DNA of 64,000 bases from an uncultured Flavobacteriaceae bacterium. GTDB taxonomy: Bacteria > Bacteroidota > Bacteroidia > Flavobacteriales > Flavobacteriaceae. Shown in pieces: positions 27,114-37,196 of the stretch. The notes beneath the pieces were generated by a model, which made no database searches, was not told the DNA's origin, and was given only the letters and a program-made list of their open reading frames with translations. Within the stretch, counting starts at the first letter, position 1, and each line of letters begins with the position of its first letter. Where the stretch lies: the NCBI GenBank assembly GCA_937929935.1, contig CALFUL010000014.1, forward strand, positions 102,126-166,125, in the 5' to 3' direction. A program made the position numbers and the translations under genes.

Positions 27114-27166
27114 CCTCACCCGGATTTTCAAAATAGAAAAATCCGACCTCTCCAAAGAAGAGGTAT
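27114..27166 (+). repeat. Dispersed two-hairpin repeat, copy 1 (rpsB-tsf spacer)
   Basis: CCTCACCC, then a first hairpin (CGGATTTT / AAAATCCG), then GACCTCTCC-type second hairpin (ACCTCT / AGAGGT) ending GGTAT. A second copy with the same ends but a different first stem lies at 63828-63880. A short TTCCGC / GCGGAA hairpin follows at 27189-27204. Confidence 0.7.
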
Positions 27167-27226
27167 AAAAAAGTATTAAATAAATGCTTTCCGCTAAGGC
27201 GGAAGAAAAATTAAAGAGATAATATT

Positions 27227-28192
27227 ATGGCAAAGATTACAGCCGCAGAAGTTAATAAGTTAAGAAAGGCTACCGGTGCAGGAATGATGGATTGTAAAAA
27301 TGCTTTGGTTGAAGCAGAAGGCAATTTTGATAAAGCAATTGAAGTACTTCGTAAAAAAGGACAGAAAGTTGCTGCAAAAAGAGCAGACAGAGCGTCTTCT
27401 GAAGGAGCCGCAATAGCTAAAGTAAATGCTGAACAAACAGCCGGAGTTGCAATTGTACTTGGATGTGAAACTGATTTTGTTGGTAAGAACGATAATTTTG
27501 TAGCCTTAGCTAATGAGTTAGCTGAAAAAGCATTAAACTTTGACTCTAAAGAAGCATTTTTAGCTTCTGATTTTGGAGGAATGACCGTTGCTGACAAACT
27601 AATTGAGCAAACAGGCGTTATTGGTGAGAAACTAGAAATTACTGCCTTTGAAAAATTAGAAGCGCCATACGTTGGTAGTTATGTTCACATTAACAAAATT
27701 GCTGCTTTAGTTGGTTTATCTTCTAAAGTTGATACAGTTGATGTTCTTGCTAAAGATGTTTCTATGCAGGTAGCTTCAATGGGGGCAACAACTTTATCTT
27801 ATAAAGATTTTGATCCAGAATTTATTGCGGCAGAAACTGAAGCCAGAATCGCTGTTATCGAAAAAGATAATATTGAGTTAGGTCGTTTAGGCAAAACCCT
27901 TAAAAACGTACCGCAATACATTTCTATGGCTCAATTAACTGATAACGTTTTAGCTCAAGCTGAGGAAGATGCGAAAGCACAATTAAAAGCTGAAGGAAAA
28001 CCAGAGCAGATATGGGATAAAATTCTACCAGGAAAGATGGAAAGATTTATTTCAGACAACACTACCTTAGACCAAGAACAGTGTTTATTAGATCAAAATT
28101 TCATTAAAGATGAGAAAATCAATGTTGCAAAATATGTTGAATCTCACGGCGATGTTTCAGTTGTAGGTTTTAAACGTGCAACTGTAGGTTAA
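27227..28192 (+). CDS. tsf: Elongation factor Ts
   Basis: 321 residues. The N-terminal UBA-like domain reads KITAAEVNKLRKATGAGMMDCKNALVEAEG, followed by the GVAIVLGCETDFVGKND core with the TDFV motif that displaces magnesium from EF-Tu. The long core domain is of the size seen in Bacteroidota, longer than the 283 residues of E. coli. EF-Ts exchanges GDP for GTP on EF-Tu. It follows rpsB after 116 bp, a spacer holding a dispersed repeat and a small hairpin, and ends in a strong terminator. Confidence 0.98.
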   Translation: MAKITAAEVNKLRKATGAGMMDCKNALVEAEGNFDKAIEVLRKKGQKVAAKRADRASSEGAAIAKVNAEQTAGVAIVLGCETDFVGKNDNFVALANELAEKALNFDSKEAFLASDFGGMTVADKLIEQTGVIGEKLEITAFEKLEAPYVGSYVHINKIAALVGLSSKVDTVDVLAKDVSMQVASMGATTLSYKDFDPEFIAAETEARIAVIEKDNIELGRLGKTLKNVPQYISMAQLTDNVLAQAEEDAKAQLKAEGKPEQIWDKILPGKMERFISDNTTLDQEQCLLDQNFIKDEKINVAKYVESHGDVSVVGFKRATVG

Positions 28193-28221
28193 AGTTTAAC
28201 CAATTAATTTAATACAATATT

Positions 28222-28253
28222 AAAACCGCTAATCTTCATTGATTAGCGGTTTT
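28222..28253 (+). terminator. Terminator after tsf
   Basis: A 13-bp perfect stem AAAACCGCTAATC / GATTAGCGGTTTT with a six-base loop, followed by ATTTTA. It closes the rpsB-tsf unit. Confidence 0.85.
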
Positions 28254-28260
28254 ATTTTAC

Positions 28261-28293
28261 AAAAAACCATCCTAATACTTAGAATGGTTTTTT
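28261..28293 (-). terminator. Terminator after the M61 peptidase gene
   Basis: AAAAAACCAT / ATGGTTTTTT with an inner CTAA/TTAG pairing. The minus-strand T run and its position 19 bases past the M61 stop codon fit a terminator for that gene. Confidence 0.7.
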
Positions 28294-28311
28294 AATAATT
28301 TATTTGATTTA

Positions 28312-30183
28312 TTATTTCTTTAACCAAGCCTCACGTAAAGATACTTGAGCTTCAGTTGCATTATCCATAGGCACTATTTCCAGTGCATTTAAAACTGGCG
28401 AGCCCACTTCGCCTTCTATTGCAATTTCTTCTTCTTCTCGTTGCAAAATCATGCTTACTGTTGTTTCTGGAGTCCAGGCAAAACTCTGCCCAATAATTGG
28501 TCTTATTGATTCTAAAGTAATAGCTGTTCCGTTAATAGATTTGATTACATCACCACCTTGCACACCCAATTTCTTGAAAAAGCTACTGAGTTCAATTCCT
28601 TCTCTAATAAAAATTGCATTGTCATTAGCTTGGTCTACATCAATAAATGGAACATCGCCATCTAAAAAGTATCCGGTAGGTTTTTCAACAATCTTTGAAG
28701 TTAAGCCCATCTTTTCGAAATACTGATTATAGTCAATTGGCGTTTCGCCAATTACATGTGTATCAAAAAAAGTTTTAACCTCAGGATAAGTGATAGCAAT
28801 AATTTCTTCAAAAAGCGCCTCATCTTTAAAAGGTTTCATTTTGCCATAGTTACTTGAAAGTTCTTTCATCAACCAAAGCACTCCTTTTTCACCACCACTT
28901 TGCTCGCGAAGAATAATATCTAAAGCCATGTTAATCAGTGCTCCTTTTTCATAAACATTGGCATATTCAGTTTTAAAAGGTTCAACCAATACATTCTTAC
29001 TCATTTCAGTAAATGACATCGCATCATTATATGAACTGGCATTACTTATTTTACCCATGATACGCTCATAAAATTCTGCCTCATCAATAAGGTCTTGTTG
29101 AATTTGAAAAAGATTGGCAAAATATTCTGTTGTACCCTCGTATAACCATAAATGTTGTGACATTTTAGGGTCATTAAAATCAAAGTACTGTACTTCTTCA
29201 GAATGAATATTTAAAGGGGTTACAATATGAAAAAACTCATGAGAAACAACATCAACCATTGCCTGCTCTAATCGATCTTTTGCCATAACTTCTGGCAAAA
29301 CCACTACGGTTGAAGTATGATGTTCTAAGGCTCCAAAACCGTTAGCATCATTCTCTCCCATTTCTGACAAGTAAAGTAAAATATTGTACTCTTTAGTGCC
29401 GTCAATAGCCCCTAAAAAGTTCTTCTGGGCGATCATCATTTTCTCCATACGATCTTTAATGCTTGCCGCAGTGTAAACTCCGTTAGGTGAATACACACTT
29501 AAAGTCACGGTAATATCATTAACCTGAAAACTCTCGACAGCATCAGCTGAATACATAATCGGATTATCAATGACATCAAAATACCTTCCAGCCAAAAATG
29601 TGTCATTTGAAGTATCTTCATCATCAGAACCGTTTTCTGCCAACGAAGTGGTCGCATTTAAATTTAATGGCTTAGCTACTTCAATCTCATAGGGCGTTTC
29701 TTTTAATCCATTAAAATACCCAACAAAACCATGTAGGTTGAGTACATAATTCTTTCCTTTTAAAATATTTGTTCCTGACGGAGAAAAAACAGCTTCTTCT
29801 TGCTCATTTTCAGAATCATATGTGTCATTAACCAAATAGGTGATTTTATCGAGTTTCGTTCCGTCAGAAATCGTCCAAGTATTGGTGTCTTTTTTTGAAA
29901 CACTTAACTCATTACCTTTATAATCTAGTGCCTTAAAGCCTTCAATATATTTTCCGTAGTCATCAGTACTGTAGGTTCCGGGTACTGTTTTTGGAATAAA
30001 AAACGAAACTTCATCTGTGGTAAATGATCCAGGATTTACTTCAACCTTTACCTTATCATCAGTGACATTTATTAGGTCTATATGAACATTAACAGTTGCT
30101 TTATCTGCAGTTAATACTGTTTTTGAAGCGCCACATCCGTAAAGAAGCAATGCAGCAACTGTAATTGAAAAAATGTTTTTCAT
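28312..30183 (-). CDS. M61-family metallopeptidase lipoprotein with PDZ domain
   Basis: 623 residues; signal peptide MKNIFSITVAALLLYGC with lipobox cysteine at 17. An N-terminal beta-sandwich (about 30-200) precedes the gluzincin peptidase, whose zinc motif HEFFH lies near residue 314, with a downstream Glu in LYEGTTEYFANLF. A PDZ-like domain is at about 505-605 (REGIELSSFFKKLGVQGGD). M61 enzymes are glycyl aminopeptidase-like; the family is named for this fold and the substrate here is unknown. It is inverted between tsf and pyrH, so it breaks the common rpsB-tsf-pyrH-frr order. Probably anchored in the periplasm or outer membrane. Confidence 0.9.
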   Translation of the reverse strand: MKNIFSITVAALLLYGCGASKTVLTADKATVNVHIDLINVTDDKVKVEVNPGSFTTDEVSFFIPKTVPGTYSTDDYGKYIEGFKALDYKGNELSVSKKDTNTWTISDGTKLDKITYLVNDTYDSENEQEEAVFSPSGTNILKGKNYVLNLHGFVGYFNGLKETPYEIEVAKPLNLNATTSLAENGSDDEDTSNDTFLAGRYFDVIDNPIMYSADAVESFQVNDITVTLSVYSPNGVYTAASIKDRMEKMMIAQKNFLGAIDGTKEYNILLYLSEMGENDANGFGALEHHTSTVVVLPEVMAKDRLEQAMVDVVSHEFFHIVTPLNIHSEEVQYFDFNDPKMSQHLWLYEGTTEYFANLFQIQQDLIDEAEFYERIMGKISNASSYNDAMSFTEMSKNVLVEPFKTEYANVYEKGALINMALDIILREQSGGEKGVLWLMKELSSNYGKMKPFKDEALFEEIIAITYPEVKTFFDTHVIGETPIDYNQYFEKMGLTSKIVEKPTGYFLDGDVPFIDVDQANDNAIFIREGIELSSFFKKLGVQGGDVIKSINGTAITLESIRPIIGQSFAWTPETTVSMILQREEEEIAIEGEVGSPVLNALEIVPMDNATEAQVSLREAWLKK

Positions 30184-30349
30184 TATTTGAATTTAAATTA
30201 ATCTTCTTCTTGAATAAGAAGCTTTGCAAGATTATGAAAATTAACCAGTTTTTATTCTAAAATTCAGAAATAATTATGGTGCTAATATTAATAATAGTTG
30301 AAAGATAGTGCTCATATTTTTTGATTATTTTTGTCTCAAACTACAATAA

Positions 30350-31057
30350 ATGCAATACAAGAGAATACTTCTAAAATTAAGTGGCGAAGCCTTAATGGGT
30401 GAAAAGCAATACGGAATTGACAATAAACGCCTTGAAGAATACGCCCAAGAAATAAAAGAGGTAGTTGAAAAAGGTATTGAAGTTGCAATTGTTATTGGCG
30501 GTGGTAATATTTTTAGAGGTTTGACAGGTGCGGCAAGCGGTATGGATCGTGTACAAGGCGATCATATGGGCATGTTAGCAACTGTGATAAACGGCCTCGC
30601 TCTTCAAAGTGCTCTTGAGGTAAAACAAGTACAAACTCGTTTACAATCTGCAATTAAAATCAATGAAGTAGCTGAACCATTCATTAGAAGACGTGCTATG
30701 CGTCACCTAGAAAAAGGTCGTGTAGTTATATTTGGTGGCGGTACAGGCAACCCTTATTTTACTACTGACTCTGCAGCCGTTTTGCGAGCCATTGAAATTG
30801 AAGCCGATGTGATTTTAAAAGGTACAAGGGTTGATGGAATTTACTCTTCTGACCCAGAAAAAAATGCCGATGCCACAAAATTTGACACCATCTCTTTCAA
30901 AGAGGTACTGCAAAAAGGTTTGAAAGTAATGGATACTACTGCTTTTACTTTAAGTCAAGAAAATGAGTTACCTATTGTAGTTTTTGATATGAACAAAAAA
31001 GGAAACCTCTTGAAAATTGTAAACGGTCAAAACATTGGTACCGTGGTTAATATATAA
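30350..31057 (+). CDS. pyrH: UMP kinase
   Basis: 235 residues with bacterial UMP-kinase signatures: [54 protein letters not shown] and the [21 protein letters not shown] loop. It makes UDP from UMP and ATP and is unrelated to eukaryotic UMP kinases. The gene is 42 bp before frr, the usual pair. TATTTTTG at 30326-30333 fits a -7 box. Confidence 0.97.
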   Translation: MQYKRILLKLSGEALMGEKQYGIDNKRLEEYAQEIKEVVEKGIEVAIVIGGGNIFRGLTGAASGMDRVQGDHMGMLATVINGLALQSALEVKQVQTRLQSAIKINEVAEPFIRRRAMRHLEKGRVVIFGGGTGNPYFTTDSAAVLRAIEIEADVILKGTRVDGIYSSDPEKNADATKFDTISFKEVLQKGLKVMDTTAFTLSQENELPIVVFDMNKKGNLLKIVNGQNIGTVVNI

Positions 31058-31099
31058 TTTTGGCATACTTTCTGTATGCCCTTATTAAAAAATAAAAGT

Positions 31100-31654
31100 A
31101 TGAACGAAGAAATTCAATTTACTGTAGATGCTGCTAAAGAGAGCATGGATAAAGCTATCATTCATTTAGAAAAAGAATTTGTAAAAATAAGAGCAGGTAA
31201 AGCCAGCCCATCAATGTTAGCAAATGTCAAGGTTGACTATTATGGTTCACAAACGCCACTTTCTCAAGTTTCAAATATCAATACACCTGATGCACGAACA
31301 ATTGCTGTGCAACCATGGGAAAAATCATTAATGACAGAAATTGAAACAGCGATTAGAAATTCTAATCTTGGTTTTAACCCAATGAATAACGGCGAAATGA
31401 TTATCATCAATGTACCGCCACTGACTGAAGAACGTAGACGTGATTTGGTTAAACAAGCAAAAGCAGAGGCAGAAGATGCTAAAGTTAGTGTAAGAACAGC
31501 CCGCCAAGATGCCAATAAAGAAATTAGAGATTTAGATATTTCTGAAGACCTTCAAAAAAATGGTGAAGTTGATATTCAAGCATTGACTGATTCTTATTCT
31601 AAAAGAATAGACACCTTTTTAGCAAATAAAGAGGTCGAGATAATGAAGGTTTAA
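31100..31654 (+). CDS. frr: Ribosome recycling factor
   Basis: 184 residues from the ATG at 31100; an upstream in-frame ATG (31076) adds eight residues not usual for the family. The three-helix domain has AIIHLEKEFVKIRAGKASPSM and NVPPLTEERRRDLVKQAK, and the small domain PWEKSLMTEIETAI. RRF with EF-G splits the post-termination ribosome. It follows pyrH and is closed by a strong palindromic terminator. Confidence 0.96.
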   Translation: MNEEIQFTVDAAKESMDKAIIHLEKEFVKIRAGKASPSMLANVKVDYYGSQTPLSQVSNINTPDARTIAVQPWEKSLMTEIETAIRNSNLGFNPMNNGEMIIINVPPLTEERRRDLVKQAKAEAEDAKVSVRTARQDANKEIRDLDISEDLQKNGEVDIQALTDSYSKRIDTFLANKEVEIMKV

Positions 31655-31670
31655 AAATCTTGTTACAAAT

Positions 31671-31700
31671 AAAAAAAGAGACCTATAGGTCTCTTTTTTT
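31671..31700 (+). terminator. Terminator after frr
   Basis: A palindrome of seven A, GAGACC, TA, GGTCTC and seven T. It is a textbook intrinsic terminator 17 bases past the frr stop codon. Confidence 0.9.
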
Positions 31701-31784
31701 ATTTAAAATATACTTTCAAGTCTGCATTTTTAGGAACTCAAGCTCTCATTCAATACCTTTGTAATCTTGTAAAAAATAACCCTG

Positions 31785-34190
31785 TTGGCAAAGAAAATAA
31801 CAAAAGGTTTTTGGGCAACTACCGCGCGATTAATTTTAAGAAATCGAATCTTAATTTTAGCTTTCGTTGCGGCAATAACTGTAGCCCTTGCCATGCAATG
31901 GCAGAATATGCGTTTTTCAAGTTCGCAAGCCAATCTTTTACCTGATACGCATCCGGTTAATGTTGAATATCAAGCATTCTTAGACAAGTTTGGTGAAGAA
32001 GGCAACGCTGTTATTTTAGCCATTAAAGATTCTAGTTTGTTTACTCCAAAGAACTTAAATCGATGGAATAAGCTCAGCAAACAATTAGGTGCTTTACCAG
32101 AAGTTGATTTTGTTTTATCCTTAGAAAATCTTCAAGAACTTAAAAAAGATACAGTTCAAAAGGCTTTTAAACTTGAACCTCTGATACAATCTGAATTAAA
32201 ATCAAAAGAACAGATTGATAGTCTCACACATCATTTGTTTAATAAACTACCCTTTTATGACAATTTATTGTTCAATAAAGAAACCAAAACAATTAGAACT
32301 ATTGTCAACCTTGACAAAGACATTATAAATACTTCAGTACGCAAAGATTTTATTTTAATAGACTTAACCCCTCTTATTGAAGATTTTGAAGAAGAAACAG
32401 GTTTAGATGTTCGAGTATCAGGCATGCCGTACATACGTACCATGAATTCTCAGAATATTATTGATGAGATTTATATTTTCATTTTGGCTGCCTTAGGGGT
32501 AACTTCGCTCTTATTTTTCTTTTTCTTTAGAAGTATACGCGCTACCTTAATCTCAATGTTTGTAGTGATTATTGGCGTTATGTGGGCCTTTGGTATTTTG
32601 GGTTTGCTACAATTTGAAATAACGGTTCTAACAGCGTTAATTCCGCCATTAATCATTGTAATTGGCATACCCAATTGTATCTTTTTAATCAATAAATATC
32701 AGCAAGAAGTTAAAAAGCACGGTAATAAAGTATTGTCATTACAACGTGTAATTTCTAAAATAGGTAACGCTACCTTGATGACCAATATGACCACTGCATC
32801 AGGTTTTGCCACATTTATTGTAACTGACAGCAAATTGCTCAAAGAGTTTGGTATTGTAGCCTCAATTAATATCATTGGTATCTTTATTCTATCACTCTTA
32901 ATCATACCCATTGTTTATAGTTTTTTATCAAAACCTAAGTCAAGGCATTTAAATCATCTCAATAAAAAATGGATTGATGGTTTTGTTAATTGGATGGAAA
33001 AAATAGTTCGAGAAAAACGAATAGCCGTTTACATAACTTCAATTGTTTTGTTAGTTGTCAGTATTATTGGCATTTATCAAATTGATATCTCAGGAAGCCC
33101 CATAGAAGACATGCCCAAAAAAGAACAGTTTTTTAAAGACATACGCTTTTTTGAATCTGAATTTGATGGCATCATGCCTGTTGAAATTGTGATTGACACC
33201 AAAAGACCTAAAGGCGTTATGAAACCGTCAACCCTAAAAAAAATTGATGATTTAGGTCAGGTTATTGAAGATATTCCTGAATTATCTAAATCGGTTTCAA
33301 TTGTGAATTTGGTCAAATATTCAAAACAGGCCTTTTACAATGGCATTCCAAAATACTACCAACTTCCCACATCGCAAGAGAACAGCTTTATTCTAAGTAT
33401 GGCAAACAAATCATCAGGCAACAGTAATTTGTTGAAGAATTTTGTTGATAGTACAGGCCAAACAGCAAGAATCACAACCTTTATAAAAGATGTGAAAACT
33501 GAAAAAATGGAAGAGATAGAAGGCAAACTCAACGATCATATTGCCAAGATATTTCCTTCTGACCGTTATGATGTTTACATGACGGGTAGTGCATTAATAT
33601 TCTTAAAAGGCACCAAATATTTGGTAAAAAACCTTGTGCTTTCATTAGCATTGGCCATTTTTCTAATTGCGCTTTTTATGGCCTATTTATTTCGTTCATT
33701 TAGAATGATCTTAATTTCATTAGTGCCTAATCTTTTACCGCTACTTGTTACAGCTGGGGTAATGGGCTTTGTTGGCGTGCCTATCAAACCTTCAACAATA
33801 TTGGTTTTTAGTATTGCTTTTGGTATTTCAGTAGATGACACCATACATTTTTTAGCTAAATATCGGCAAGAACTTTTGGTCAATAAATGGAAAATTAAAA
33901 AATCTGTTTACGCAGCACTTCGCGAAACCGGTGTAAGTATGTTCTACACCTCAATTGTTCTTTTCTTCGGATTTTCAGTATTCATTATTTCAAATTTTGG
34001 AGGAACTGTTGCTTTAGGAGCTCTAGTCTCAGCAACCTTAATGTTTGCAATGCTAGCAAACCTTATTTTATTACCCTCTCTACTGTTATCACTTGAGCGT
34101 AGTATTGCGAATAAAGAAATATTGAAAAAACCGCAAATAAACATACTTCCAAAAGAAGAAGAAAATAAAAATAGTAACCAAAATAAATAA
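31785..34190 (+). CDS. RND superfamily exporter, MMPL/HAE3 type
   Basis: 801 residues. The start is TTG at 31785 because no ATG lies before the first membrane helix (RNRILILAFVAAITVALA). Two repeats each have a helix, a large periplasmic loop and a five-helix bundle, with bundles near 220-380 and 620-780. FSIAFGISVDDTIHFLAKYR in the second repeat is the hallmark acidic helix of this family; FRSFRMILISLVPNLLPLL is also typical. Relatives in the HAE3/MMPL group move lipids such as hopanoids across the periplasm; the cargo here is unknown. It has its own unit between frr and asnS. The C-terminal tail is Lys/Glu/Asn-rich and hydrophilic. Confidence 0.85.
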   Translation: MAKKITKGFWATTARLILRNRILILAFVAAITVALAMQWQNMRFSSSQANLLPDTHPVNVEYQAFLDKFGEEGNAVILAIKDSSLFTPKNLNRWNKLSKQLGALPEVDFVLSLENLQELKKDTVQKAFKLEPLIQSELKSKEQIDSLTHHLFNKLPFYDNLLFNKETKTIRTIVNLDKDIINTSVRKDFILIDLTPLIEDFEEETGLDVRVSGMPYIRTMNSQNIIDEIYIFILAALGVTSLLFFFFFRSIRATLISMFVVIIGVMWAFGILGLLQFEITVLTALIPPLIIVIGIPNCIFLINKYQQEVKKHGNKVLSLQRVISKIGNATLMTNMTTASGFATFIVTDSKLLKEFGIVASINIIGIFILSLLIIPIVYSFLSKPKSRHLNHLNKKWIDGFVNWMEKIVREKRIAVYITSIVLLVVSIIGIYQIDISGSPIEDMPKKEQFFKDIRFFESEFDGIMPVEIVIDTKRPKGVMKPSTLKKIDDLGQVIEDIPELSKSVSIVNLVKYSKQAFYNGIPKYYQLPTSQENSFILSMANKSSGNSNLLKNFVDSTGQTARITTFIKDVKTEKMEEIEGKLNDHIAKIFPSDRYDVYMTGSALIFLKGTKYLVKNLVLSLALAIFLIALFMAYLFRSFRMILISLVPNLLPLLVTAGVMGFVGVPIKPSTILVFSIAFGISVDDTIHFLAKYRQELLVNKWKIKKSVYAALRETGVSMFYTSIVLFFGFSVFIISNFGGTVALGALVSATLMFAMLANLILLPSLLLSLERSIANKEILKKPQINILPKEEENKNSNQNK

Positions 34191-34267
34191 CCTTTAAGTA
34201 TTCATTTACAACTAATCAAGATTTATTCTTTGATCAAAAGGCTATCTTTGAACTTTAATTATTTTGT

Positions 34268-35701
34268 ATGCAATCATTAAGTATTAAAGAACTTCTTACC
34301 TCAAAACCATCTTCACAAGAAGTGGTTATAAATGGGTGGGTTAAAACTTTCAGAAGCAACCGTTTTATTGCTCTAAATGACGGGTCAACCATAAACAACA
34401 TTCAATGCGTTGTTGATTTTGAAAAATTAGATGAGCACTTACTTAAACAAATAAACACAGGTGCTGCGTTAAAAATAACAGGTGCCTTGGTAGAAAGTCA
34501 AGGTCGAGGTCAAAGTGTTGAAATACAAGTAACAGACCTTTTTGTACACGGTGAAGCTGATGCAGAAAGCTACCCAATACAGCCTAAAAAGCACTCTATG
34601 GAGTTCTTGAGAGAACAAGCGCATTTGAGAATTCGCACCAATACTTTTTCGGCAATTATGAGGGTTAGATCGGCTTTGTCTTTTGCTGTTCACAATTATT
34701 TCAGAGAAAATGGTTTCTACTATTTTCATGCACCTATTGTTACCGGTTCTGATGCTGAAGGTGCCGGAGAAATGTTTAGGGTAACCACTCTTGATGAAAA
34801 AAACCCACCTTTAAATAAAGATGGTAGTGTTAATCACAAAGAAGATTTCTTCGGAAAAGAAACCAACCTTACCGTATCTGGTCAGTTAGAAGCTGAAGCA
34901 TATGCCATGGGACTTGGAAAGGTATATACTTTTGGACCAACATTTAGAGCTGAAAATTCTAATACCTCAAGGCACCTAGCAGAATTCTGGATGATTGAGC
35001 CAGAAATGGCATTTTTTGACTTAACTGATAATATGGATTTGGCAGAAGATTTCATCACTAATGTCATCAAATATATTCTCGAACATTGTCAAGAAGATTT
35101 ACAGTTTTTAGAAAAACGCTTACTTGATGAAGAAAAACAAAAACCACAGGCAGAACGAAGTGAGATGCCTTTGATTGAAAAATTAAATTTTGTAGCCAAC
35201 AATACATTTAAAAGAGTTTCATATACAGAGGCAATAGATATTCTAAGAAATAGTAAACCTAATAAAAAGAAAAAGTTCAAATACCCAATTGAAGAATGGG
35301 GTGCAGATCTTCAAAGTGAGCATGAACGCTTTTTGGTTGAAAAACACTTTAAATGTCCGGTAATCTTATTTGATTATCCTGCAAAAATAAAGGCATTTTA
35401 TATGCGTTTAAATGAAGATGGAAAAACCGTTCGCGCCATGGATATATTATTTCCAGGTATCGGAGAAATAGTGGGGGGCTCACAACGTGAAGAACGCCTT
35501 GATGTTTTAAAAGAAAAAATGGCAGCTCTAGATATCTCTGAACAAGAACTATGGTGGTATCTTGATCTGAGAAAATTTGGTACCGCTGTTCATAGTGGTT
35601 TCGGATTAGGTTTTGAACGTTTGGTTCTTTTTGCAACTGGTATGGGCAATATTCGTGATGTTATACCTTTTCCAAGAACTCCACAAAATGCAGAGTTTTA
35701 A
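34268..35701 (+). CDS. asnS: Asparaginyl-tRNA synthetase
   Basis: 477 residues. Residues 1-105 are the OB-fold anticodon-binding domain (VVINGWVKTFRSNRFIALNDG). The class II catalytic core follows: motif 1 near HNYFRENGFYYFHAPIVTG, motif 2 in TFGPTFRAENSNTSRHLAEFW and motif 3 in HSGFGLGFERLVLFATGM. The phrase LTVSGQLEAEAYAMG is specific to AsnRS/AspRS-type enzymes. It charges tRNA-Asn directly, so this organism need not rely on the amidotransferase route. TATCTTTG at 34243-34250 may be the -7 box. Confidence 0.97.
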   Translation: MQSLSIKELLTSKPSSQEVVINGWVKTFRSNRFIALNDGSTINNIQCVVDFEKLDEHLLKQINTGAALKITGALVESQGRGQSVEIQVTDLFVHGEADAESYPIQPKKHSMEFLREQAHLRIRTNTFSAIMRVRSALSFAVHNYFRENGFYYFHAPIVTGSDAEGAGEMFRVTTLDEKNPPLNKDGSVNHKEDFFGKETNLTVSGQLEAEAYAMGLGKVYTFGPTFRAENSNTSRHLAEFWMIEPEMAFFDLTDNMDLAEDFITNVIKYILEHCQEDLQFLEKRLLDEEKQKPQAERSEMPLIEKLNFVANNTFKRVSYTEAIDILRNSKPNKKKKFKYPIEEWGADLQSEHERFLVEKHFKCPVILFDYPAKIKAFYMRLNEDGKTVRAMDILFPGIGEIVGGSQREERLDVLKEKMAALDISEQELWWYLDLRKFGTAVHSGFGLGFERLVLFATGMGNIRDVIPFPRTPQNAEF

Positions 35702-35741
35702 AATGAATTATTTAACTTTATAAGTAAAGCGTCATTCATAA

Positions 35742-37196
35742 ATGCTAAAACAATACTTACAATTCAAATTATCGCAAAAGCTCTCGCCGCAGCAGATTCA
35801 ATTAATGAAATTGATTCAGTTGCCAACACAAGCGTTTGAACAACGATTGAAACAAGAGTTGGAAGAAAACCCGGCACTAGAAACTGGAAAAGAAGAAAGC
35901 GATGCACTTGATGACATTTACGATGATGAATACGATGATTCTGAAAATGAGACCATCAATACTGAAGACATCAATATTGATGATTATTTAAGCGATGATG
36001 AAATTCCTGAATATCGTACTAAAGCAAATAATTATAGTGCTGATGATGATCAAAAAAGCGTGCCCTATGCCGCCGGAATTTCTTTTAACCAACATTTACT
36101 CAGCCAATTGAACACCTCTTATCTTAATGATGAGGAGTGGAAAATTGCCGAATTTCTGGTGGGCAGCGTTGATGAAAGCGGTTATATCAGAAGACCCATT
36201 AGTGATATCATTGATGACTTAGCTTTTACACAAAACGTAATCACTGATGAAAAGACTATTTTAAAAATATTTGAATTAATTCATGATTTAGACCCTCCGG
36301 GGGTAGGCGCGCGTTCTTTAGAAGAATGCCTTATTATTCAATTAAACAGAAAAGAAGCCACGCCAAGCATAGAATTAGCATTGGCAATTTTAAACAAGTC
36401 TTTTGAACAATTTTCTAAAAAGCATTATAAAAAATTAATTCAAAAGCATAGCATCACAGAAGAGCAGTTAAAAAAGGCAATTGGAGAAATTGAAAAACTA
36501 AACCCCAAACCAGGCGGTTCTTACGCAGGTAACAATAGAATGGTTGAGCACGTAGTACCTGATTTTTCAATTAAAATTGTGGAAGGCGATTTAGAACTCA
36601 CCCTCAATGGCCGAAATGCCCCTGAACTTCATGTCTCTAATGAGTATAGTAATATGCTCAAGGGGTATAAAGACACCAAAAAGAAATCAAAGTCACAGAA
36701 GGATACAGTTCTATTCATCAAACAAAAATTAGATGCAGCAAAATGGTTTATTGACGCCATTCGCCAGCGCCAGCAAACCTTGTTCATTACCATGAATTCA
36801 ATAATGCACTATCAAAAAGAATACTTTTTGACCGGAGATGAGCGAAATTTAAGGCCCATGATTTTGAAAGATATTGCTGATGAAATTGAAATGGATGTAT
36901 CAACTGTATCACGTGTAGCAAATAGTAAATATGTTGACACCCCTTATGGTACCAAATTAATCAAAGAATATTTCTCTGAATCAATGAAAAATGATCAGGG
37001 TGAAGATGTGTCTACCAAAGAAATTAAGAAAATACTTGAAACTGTTATTGGTGAAGAAGAAAAGAAAAAGCCGCTCACTGATGAAAAATTAGCAACTATT
37101 TTAAAAGAAAAAGGGTACCCTATTGCAAGACGTACTGTAGCTAAATATAGAGAACAATTAGATATACCTGTCGCGAGGCTTAGAAAACAGATTTAA
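35742..37196 (+). CDS. rpoN: RNA polymerase sigma-54 factor
   Basis: 484 residues. Region I is Gln/Leu-rich (LSQKLSPQQIQLMKLIQLPT), region II acidic (about 50-110), then the core-binding domain (about 110-300). A helix-turn-helix is near 378 (DIADEIEMDVSTVSRVANSK) and the RpoN box ARRTVAKYRE near 463. It directs transcription from -24/-12 promoters that need an AAA+ activator; no enhancer-binding protein gene is in the window. It is 40 bp after asnS on the same strand. Its stop codon overlaps the next ATG by one base. Confidence 0.97.
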   Translation: MLKQYLQFKLSQKLSPQQIQLMKLIQLPTQAFEQRLKQELEENPALETGKEESDALDDIYDDEYDDSENETINTEDINIDDYLSDDEIPEYRTKANNYSADDDQKSVPYAAGISFNQHLLSQLNTSYLNDEEWKIAEFLVGSVDESGYIRRPISDIIDDLAFTQNVITDEKTILKIFELIHDLDPPGVGARSLEECLIIQLNRKEATPSIELALAILNKSFEQFSKKHYKKLIQKHSITEEQLKKAIGEIEKLNPKPGGSYAGNNRMVEHVVPDFSIKIVEGDLELTLNGRNAPELHVSNEYSNMLKGYKDTKKKSKSQKDTVLFIKQKLDAAKWFIDAIRQRQQTLFITMNSIMHYQKEYFLTGDERNLRPMILKDIADEIEMDVSTVSRVANSKYVDTPYGTKLIKEYFSESMKNDQGEDVSTKEIKKILETVIGEEEKKKPLTDEKLATILKEKGYPIARRTVAKYREQLDIPVARLRKQI

